From assembly GCA_030248195.1 (NCBI GenBank), contig JASAND010018167.1:1-64000 (forward strand): a stretch of 64,000 nucleotides of DNA, written 5' to 3'. The notes under the pieces are model-generated. The model saw only the letters and a list, made by a program, of their open reading frames with translations, did no database searches and was not told the origin of the DNA. Numbering within the stretch: position 1 is the first letter of the stretch; the number at the start of each line of letters is the position of its first letter. This document shows, in pieces, positions 44,001 through 53,000 of the stretch. The translations under genes were made by a program, and so were the position numbers. The DNA is from Trissonchulus latispiculum (taxonomy: Eukaryota > Nematoda > Enoplea > Enoplida > Ironidae).

Positions 44001-47000
44001 TGTGTTGCGAGGCCAAAATTGTTTGATTGGCGCGGAAACCGGTATGATATACATAGCTGTGAAAGTTAAAATTAAATGACGACATGTGGCAGACCTCTGC
44101 AAAAACTTGAAAGCATGACAGCAGTTTTAGTAGTTGATTCCAGGATTTCAGGATTTGCTTTGTAAGTAAATTTCTATTACTCAGTGGCTTATAAACAATA
44201 AATATAATAGTCTGGTCTGTAGTGTCTGTTTTTGCGATTGAGTGATTCTAGTTAGATGTAAAACGGTCTCCAGTGATACAGAGTGATTCTTAAGGTAGTG
44301 TAGGATTGTTGCTCCTGCTTTTTTTGATTGCTGATAAGCGACCACTGATAGGCATGCCTCAGTTTTGCTTCTTTTGTTTATTTTAGGCTCAGGCAAAACA
44401 ATTGCCTTTCTGGCTCCACTCATAACCCGTTTACTGTCCGCCGGTCACTCCTCACCTAGCACCAGTACTACTGCTCCAACAGCACTTGTGATTGCACCCA
44501 GCATAGAACTAGCCTATCAGATTCATGTAAGTCTTTCCAGTAATAGCCATTAAATCCAAATCGCCAAATTGAGCCTAGTAAGGATCATGCATGTGGAGGA
44601 AGCCAATTTTGGGGGCGGGGCAATTTTTGGGATGTGGCTGACCTCCAGGGGTCAATGTCATCAACGTCTAAACCCGGATTATCTCGCAAACCCGGGTTAA
44701 CTTGCCTATCTTTAACACATGAAGTTAATGCGGGTTAGCTACTTTACCCGGTTTGGGCGCTGATAACGTCGGCCTCAGGTGTAGGACTAAACCTCTCCCT
44801 CAAATCCCCCATCCAAGACCTTTGTGTGGCAAGTACTCCATGCTCGACGTGTACAAAATTAGCTGAGAATTAGGAGAAAAGGAACTCTTCACTTTCAAAA
44901 ATTATGGTCAGTGTTTTGATAATCAGCTGCAGTTAGTCCTAGTCATATTTGGTGCAACTCAACTTAATCGTCTCAACGACGCGAAAGCGTCTTCTAAAAT
45001 GTCACTACCGTTTGGGAACGAATTCCAACTTAAGCTTGGTTCGATTGTGCCCGGGTGGCTCAATCGGTAGAGCGTTGGCCTAGACAGCCAAAGGTTGTGG
45101 GTTCGATCCCCACCTCGGGCCCGAATTTTTCGGGTCGGAGGTGCTGTAGTGACAATCTTAGTTTCGTTTGTTCTTTCATTAGAATTTTCAAGCTTGTCAT
45201 CCTATCTCTGACAATAGGAATTTTAAGGGGTTCAGCATTTAATTTGTCTAGGTAGAGCAATATTTTTCTATCTATGCCATAATTTAAAGTTAAACTTTTA
45301 CGCTTAGTTGTCATTCTATTTATAATTCTTTGCACAGCAATTTTGTTGGTTAATCATTATTATGTTTGTGTGTTAAAAACTCAATATACGTAGAAGGAAA
45401 ATCCGTTTTGATTTTTGATCTTTCTTTTATTTCTTTTATTTATTTTTAATCTATATTAGACTTATAATTAGTCCTATTTCTAGGAAGTATTAACGAAGCT
45501 TTCTGTTTACGGAAATGTAAAATCCCGTCTTTGCCTTCCTACGCAGAGGGTATGTAACATTTATTTAGTTCTTTCTCTTCATTTCTCCTGTAATTTGGCT
45601 GCAAAATACGCTTAGTGCTTTTCCAGAAACGTGTAAGATACGTATTTATTTATACTTAATTTTGCTTTGCCTTGCAGTTGACCAGTCTCAGCGAAGATTC
45701 TGTGGACATTGTCGTGGGAATACCATCTAGTCTTCAGCGTTGCCGCGATGTGGGTATGTTCAGACCTTGTTATTGTTTTTCGACACAAATACGTATAGTT
45801 GTCAACTTAAGATGGTGATTTCTTTTGGGCACAGATTACGGCCCAAACCAAGCTAAAATTTGATGAGACTTTCTAAAATAGGTTCTTCTATCGTTCCAAC
45901 GCTCTGTGCACAATCCCACTGTAAAACTCGACATTTCCGGTTTGGGAAAATTTTCCCAATTTCTGACAGATGGGCTGCCGCTGCAGAATCATGCTTATAT
46001 AAATTCGAAAGATCTCGTTGAGCTCCCCAGTTTTACTTTTGGAAGCATTTTTCTAGCCAGTGTAGCGAGTTCATCTTATTTTGGCATCAAATCGAAGACA
46101 CTTTCGCTGAAATCAATTTATCCGTTATAACGTGAGCTACTCAAACTGTAAGATTAAGCGAAGATTTCGATTTGAAGCTCACAGAAGTCCAGTCAGAATG
46201 ACAGCTGAAATTCCAACAGTCATAATAATTGCTTTGATTGCCTGAATTATCCAGCCAATCAGAGTGCTTGCTTGATTTTGATTGGCAGTAGTTCAACCAA
46301 TCGCAATGATTGCTTGATTTTGATTGGCTGAAATTTCACCAACCAGAGTGCTTGCTTGATTTTGATTGGCAGTAGTTCAACCAATCGCAATGAGTGCTTG
46401 ATTTTGATTGGCTGAAATTTCACCAACCAGAGTGCTTGCTTGATTTTAATTAGCTGAAATTCAACCAATCAGAGTGCTTGCTTGATTTTGATTGGCTGAA
46501 ATTGAACCAATCAGAGTGCTTGCTTGATTTTGATTGGCAGTAGTTCAACCAATCGCAATGATTGCTTGATTTTGATTGGCTGAAATTTCACCAACCAGAG
46601 TGCTTGCTTGATTTTAATTAGCTGAAATTCAACCAATCAGAGTGCTTGCTTGATTTTGATTGGCTGAAATTGAACCAATCAGAGTGCTTGCTTGATTTTG
46701 ATTGGCAGTAGTTCAACCAATCGCAATGATTGCTTGATTTTGATTGGCTGAAATTGAACCAATCAGAGTGCTTGCTTGATTTTGATTGGCAGTAGTTCAA
46801 CCAATCGCAATGATTGCTTGATTTTGATTGGCTGAAATTTCACCAACCAGAGTGCTTGCTTGATTTTAATTAGCTGAAATTCAACCAATCAGAGTGCTTG
46901 CTTGATTTTGATTGGCTGAAATTGAACCAATCAGAGTGCTTGCTTGATTTTGATTGGCAGTAGTTCAACCAATCGCAATGATTGCTTGATTTTGATTGGC

Positions 47001-50000
47001 TGAAATTTCACCAACCAGAGTGCTTGCTTGATTTTAATTAGCTGAAATTCAACCAATCAGAGTGCTTGCTTGATTTGATTGGCTGAAATTGAACCAATCG
47101 GAATTTTTGCTTTATTTTGATATGATTGGCTGAACTTCGACCAATCTGAGTGATTGTTTGATTTTGATTAGCTGAAATTCAACCAATCAGAGTGCTTACT
47201 TGATTTTGATTGGCTGAAAAGCTACACTATAGCTATAAGCTACATACTTATACAGAAGGTTCTTAGCTTTTCTTTTAAATGAATTGCCACCTTAAATATT
47301 TAGTTAAAAACTAGTCGTTCTTTTTTTGTTTTCTAGCCCCAGTTTTCACAAACATATTCCAATCAGGTAAGCCGACCCGCTATCCGGTGATCAGCGACCA
47401 CATAGGGGACCGAGCGTTAAAGGAGGTCTGCCATGCGGTCTGAATCGTTGACGGAATTTAGACTCCTGTTCAGCACTGTCATGGTACCGCTCAGCTTACC
47501 TGTACAAACTAAAATGTACAGGAGGTGGCTCTCCGAGTTAAGCTTCCTACATTTACAGTTTACTGTAAATGTCTCCTTTGTGGGGCCTCGCGAAAGCTCA
47601 CCGGCTAGCGGGCGGGAAGTAACTATACCTACCTACCTACCTACCTACCTACCTACCTAGCCCCAGTTTTCAACATTTATAAAACTTAATCACTCCAGTT
47701 CAGATTTTAGTGCTTACCACTTGAATTCAAATGTCGCAATATTATCCACTTTCAAGAAATCCATTTTTTGAAATTTTTTCGGGGGCATTCATCCATTTTT
47801 TGAAATTTTTTTTGCAAGGGGCTCCCCTTGTAAGGAATGTGGGGCACACACATTTTCTGTTGTTCCATTGCTTTCTTACATTTCTGTCCTAATAATGGTC
47901 AACGCCCTCACCTTGTGGACGACACATTTTGTACTATGGTGCCAGTTGTAGTTGTGTTTATTTGTTTTTCTAGATATTCTGAGTCTTGAAAGATTACAAC
48001 ATTTGGTGGTGGACGAAGCAGACCATTTGATTGACAGCGGCTATGGATCTGCTTTGCTCAATTTAACCAAAGATTTTAGGGTATTGGAGTTTTTCTTTTG
48101 TTCTTTCAGCTCAGGTCACAATAGCGTCTCCGAGCTGACCAGAGTTGGAGTATATACAGTGCCTGAGATCGTCTGAAAACTAATTAAAACTATACTTTAT
48201 ATACAAATCCTTTTACAACATTCCTTAATGTCATGGGAGATTTATTCTTTGGACAGAAACTTTTGAGGGGCTGGAGGACCAGAAACACATATAAATTGAT
48301 TCTCGGCCGTAATAGCGAGTTTTCTAATAATTAGAAAGAAGGCGTTCTTTTCGAAAATAAAATCTGAATTTCGGTCAATGTATATATAAAATAAAAAATT
48401 AACTAAAAGTTTTAGGCGAAGCCAGAAATTTTCAAAATTGTAATTGAATAACCTGTCGTTTCCGTCACTTGTTGATTGCTTGGCGCACCTTCTTGGTTTA
48501 ATTTTTCAGTGACTGGTAACTTGGATTTTTGGGCCGTGTAGAGCTATGTACTGCAGCATTTTAGCTATGTCCGAGTGACTTTGTCGTAGAGGCCTGCATT
48601 CCGGGGCGACGGCCAAAATACACGGGCCGGGCCGAAGCTCACGGGTCGGGCCGGGCCATGGGCCAAGTTTTCGGCCTGCTCCCATTATTTTTGCGAGATT
48701 TTACTAATGAAAAATTACTCAAATGTTTTACCTTGAAAGACTTTTGTGCTTCCTGATCATATTTCGTACACATTAACACTTCATTTCAGGAATTAGTTTC
48801 AGCATTTTCATTTCATAAATGCTACTGTGTATATATTCTGTTTAAATTAAATAATCGATGCTGGATATCCTTCAAATTTTAGCGTTATCTTATAATCAGT
48901 TCGTGATCTCATTTCTTGATTCGTGAAAAAGTACTCAAAAATTATCATTTCAGATGTTGTCCAGCACAACCGTGTGGTACAAAACATTCGGAACAAGCAC
49001 TTTAAACTGTTGAAATTTGGAAAACACAATTTGAACTGTTAATTGCACAAGTCTATGCTTGAAATTAATGTCAAATCTCTCAATTCATTGGCGCAATGTT
49101 TGCGATTACAACAAAGTAACAATGAATCTGAATTCAATAATAAATTCTGAATTTTTTAAATTTAGCACTTTCTGAAAAAACAAAAAATTTCGTGGACCGG
49201 GCTGGGCGGACCGAAAAATTTGACGGGCCGGACCGGGCCGCAAAAATTCGGCCCGTGCAGGTCCCTACTTTGTGGAGACTCGACGGCTAGACTGAAGTCC
49301 ATGGCTTTGAATGCTAGCCGGAGCTTCACGTGTATAAATCAAACAATTCTGCTAGATTCATTCAACAATTCAATATCAGCATTTTAAAATTTTATTTGAT
49401 ATTGTCCATTCTGCAAATTGTGTAGTGTAAGTTATTTCAGGAATTATTTAGTAGTATATTTTAGTTCCAAGATTTTGCATCGCAAGAAGAGCCTGCTGCA
49501 GGTGTTCAGTTCGTCCTGTCTACTGCCACAATTCCTGATGGATTGTATACTCTTCTGGAAGGAATATGCAATGTATGAATTTTCTTTATGATTTTCAATA
49601 CAGTTTTCCTATATCAATTCATGGCGCTAGTGAGCCCTTTCTCTGCAAGACTTTTTCGTTGGATTAGCATACCGCTTTACCTTAATTTTAACTCTATACT
49701 CTACTGACTCTAACACGTATGAATGGGACTACAGAGCAGAAACTTATTTCAATTGATTTTTAATCGGGGGTTTTAAAAACCTTAAGCTGCAACTAATATG
49801 TCGGTAGGCCACTGACGACGGCCGCCGAATACTAAAGTCTGACCAAAAAATGTAGAAAGCGAAATTGTTTTCTTTATATCTCAAAAACGCTTCAAGATAA
49901 CTACCATAAAGTATATATTTTCTGAACCGGACTGATGAGATCTTTCTTTTCGTAAAAAAAAGTTTTTTTGAAATTTCCCGTGCGATTTCAAAGATTTCAT

Positions 50001-53000
50001 TCTTTCGTTCATTTCGTTCGATTTCATTTTATATGTCCAGAAAGATTGGTACATGGTAATGCCGCGATTTTTTCAGGAAAATTTTCCCCTTGTCTGAAAG
50101 TGCTACACACCAAATTTCAACTTTTTTGGCTGAAAATTGCGTGAGTTATTCAATTTTTTAGATTTGCAAAATCCTTTGATCTTTGCCGCTTTTTCGACTT
50201 TGACTGGCTATTACTCGTGACTCGTTCAGTGGAAAAATTTTTCGATGAGATTTTCAGGACCGCCTAGGCATCACCTTTGATCTGATATAAGTGGTATTTC
50301 AAAATTTGAAAGTAGATTTTTTCGAAAAAAACCACTTTTTGACCCAAAATTTTGGTATAGCGATTCTAGCAAAAGTGAGTAAAAATGGCATAATCATAAA
50401 GTTCAATCTGAGGTGACTCCAACGATATAAAGCATTCGTTGCTACGACTTATATTACGTCCGCAATGATTTTTCAAACAATTTCCCCTATTTCAGGTGGT
50501 TTTTGCTAGTTGACACTGGCTCATGCAAATCAAGGCGGCAACATCAAAGACGGCCAAAAACCAGCTGAAATAAGGGAAATTGTTTGAAAAATCATTGCGG
50601 ACGTAATATAAGTCGTAGCCACGAAAGCTTTATATCGTTGGAGTCACCTCAGATTGAACTTTATGATTATGCTATTTTTACTCACTTTTGCTAGACTCGC
50701 TATACCGAAATTTTGGGTCAAAAAGTGGTATTTTTCGAAAAAATCTACTTTCAAATTTTTAAATACCACTTATATCAGGTCAAGGGTGATGCCTAGGCCG
50801 TCCTGAAAATCTCATCAAAAAATTTTTCCACTGAGCGAGTCACGAGTAATAGCCAGTCAAATTAGAAAAAGCGGCAAAGATCAAAGGATTTTGAAAATCG
50901 AAAAAATTAAATAACTCGCGCAATTTTCAACCAAAAAGGTTGAAATTTGGTGTATAGGAGTTTCAGACAAGGGGAAAATTTTCCTGAAAACATCGCGGCA
51001 TTACCATGTACCAATCTTTGTGGACATACAAAAGCGGCGCCCTTTGAAATCGCACGGGAAATTTCAAAAAAATTTTCACGAAAAGAAAGATCTCATCAGT
51101 CCGGTTCAGAAAATATATACTTTATGGTAGCTATCTTGAAGCGTTTTTGAGATATAAAGAAAACAATTTCGCTTTCTACATATTTTGGTCAGACTTTAGT
51201 ATCAGTCTCTGGCAGAGTGGTCAGTGAGTGAACGCACCTAACTTGTATGGCTGGGTGTAGCACATCGTAGTGGATGCTTTCATCTTTATTACCTATAAAA
51301 ATCTCAGATTTCTCGAGTAGTATCCAAAAACAACATTCTGGGCTCAGGCAATAGAATAATACTCCTCAGCAAGATGTCTAAACTCTCTTTTCTTAAGTAC
51401 ACACTATTAAAAGTAGATTTTACCCATTTCTATCTGTCCTTTCATTCTTTATTTAATTTAACTAAACGAATTTAGTTTTGGTGAGTTTAGTCGATACTGT
51501 TCCAAATACATCATTGACACGGTTTCCTGTTTGTATGACTCTGCAAAATTTATGTTCGCTTTTTAGATTTGTCTCCAGGCTAAATATTTCTGGTATGATT
51601 TTTACAATTTTGTTTTAGCCTGCAAGCTTCTGTGAAATTCGGACTCCATCGTTGCATCGTATACTACCTCATATTCGGCAAAAGTTTCTGAGAGTGTCGT
51701 CGCAGACTAAGTCTGGTATACCTTTATTTTTAATTTTATGACTGAAAGTGATAGCCACCACACAGCTACTCTTGCTGAAATCCGTTCAAATGAAAAGCAT
51801 CAAAATATTACTTCAGTCCAAAATGTAAATGCTTATCGTCAGATCTCCTTGAAACATTTGGCTGGTTGTGCCATTAAACAGTGTCATATGCTGGCAATAT
51901 TGTAGTGTTACACGATTGAATTTTTAATTTTATTTCAAGAATAATGTGGTACTAGGTATCGGAAAGCGATTCAACAGTCGTGAAATTACAAAGATTGTGA
52001 AAATGTTTTGGTCTTTAAGCTGTCGCGCTGTGCCAGCTATTATTTTCATTTCTTTTCTTTTTTCCTTTTTTTGGTAAAGTTGCTTGTAGACTTTCATTTT
52101 GATATTCTAGAGGAGCTGTTACGTGTATTGCGAAAGGATGCCAAAGCCCGTAAACGAACACTCGTGTTCGCCAACACAGTTAAGAACAGCCAGTATTGTG
52201 AAGAGTTTTTGGTAAACAGTGGAATCTTGGCTAAAGCCCTTTATCCTGGCCTATCACTTGCCGTTCGAAATTCGCTTTTTCGTGACTTTGCGGACGGAAA
52301 ATTTAGTGTTCTGGTTGCCACTGATTTGGCTTCAAGAGGATTGGACACTGTACAAGTGATGCGGATAATGTGCCGTCAGTTTTTTCCATCTTAAATCTTG
52401 CTTTTTCCATAAAATGAGGGAGTAGAGCAGAGTAGAGTTTAAATTACTGGTATATATGCCCAGAAGAACGTTTGAACTCAACGTTTTAAACGCCTCTTTG
52501 AAATTAGCTACGTTAACTTTAGCTTTGTTAATTCTTAGAAACAATAAATGTGCATGAATGTGTGGCGTAATAATATCAAGAAAGGCTTTTGTGCCTCTCA
52601 GATGTATCATGGTGGTGGTTTTCAATAAGTTTATATTTATTTGATCAGTATAGTATAGTATACCCAGAAGCCTGATATGTGAAAGCAGCGCTAGTATCCA
52701 CCTAGTCCTTTGGTCGATTAGCTGAATTTGTATATTTTTGTCTGCCCTAAAGTTTAGCTATTGTTGTTGCTGTTGTTGTTTCGAATTCCGCAAGTCTATT
52801 TCGATCACACGGAATTTTACGATCACTTTTACCTAACAAGATATTATTGTGGCAGTATGGTCGAGCGAGAGAGTCACTATTTTCTGTTGCAAAATACTCG
52901 ACATCACTCTCCGTGACCAAGTCTTTGCTCTTACGTTTCGAAGGATTTAACTATATTAGCTGGGGCTTTGCAAGTGTTGCTGCCCGGGGCTTGGAACCTA

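Noticed and set aside
45055..45335. Open frames on both strands over the tRNA-like region
   Set aside because: These are classic artefacts of translating tRNA-derived repeats; the cloverleaf and Pol III boxes explain the sequence.
46259..46800. Repetitive frames (KIKQALWLV pattern) that might be a repeat protein
   Set aside because: They arise from a 42-bp minisatellite inside a helicase intron, and the units are conserved as DNA in fixed variants, not as codons.
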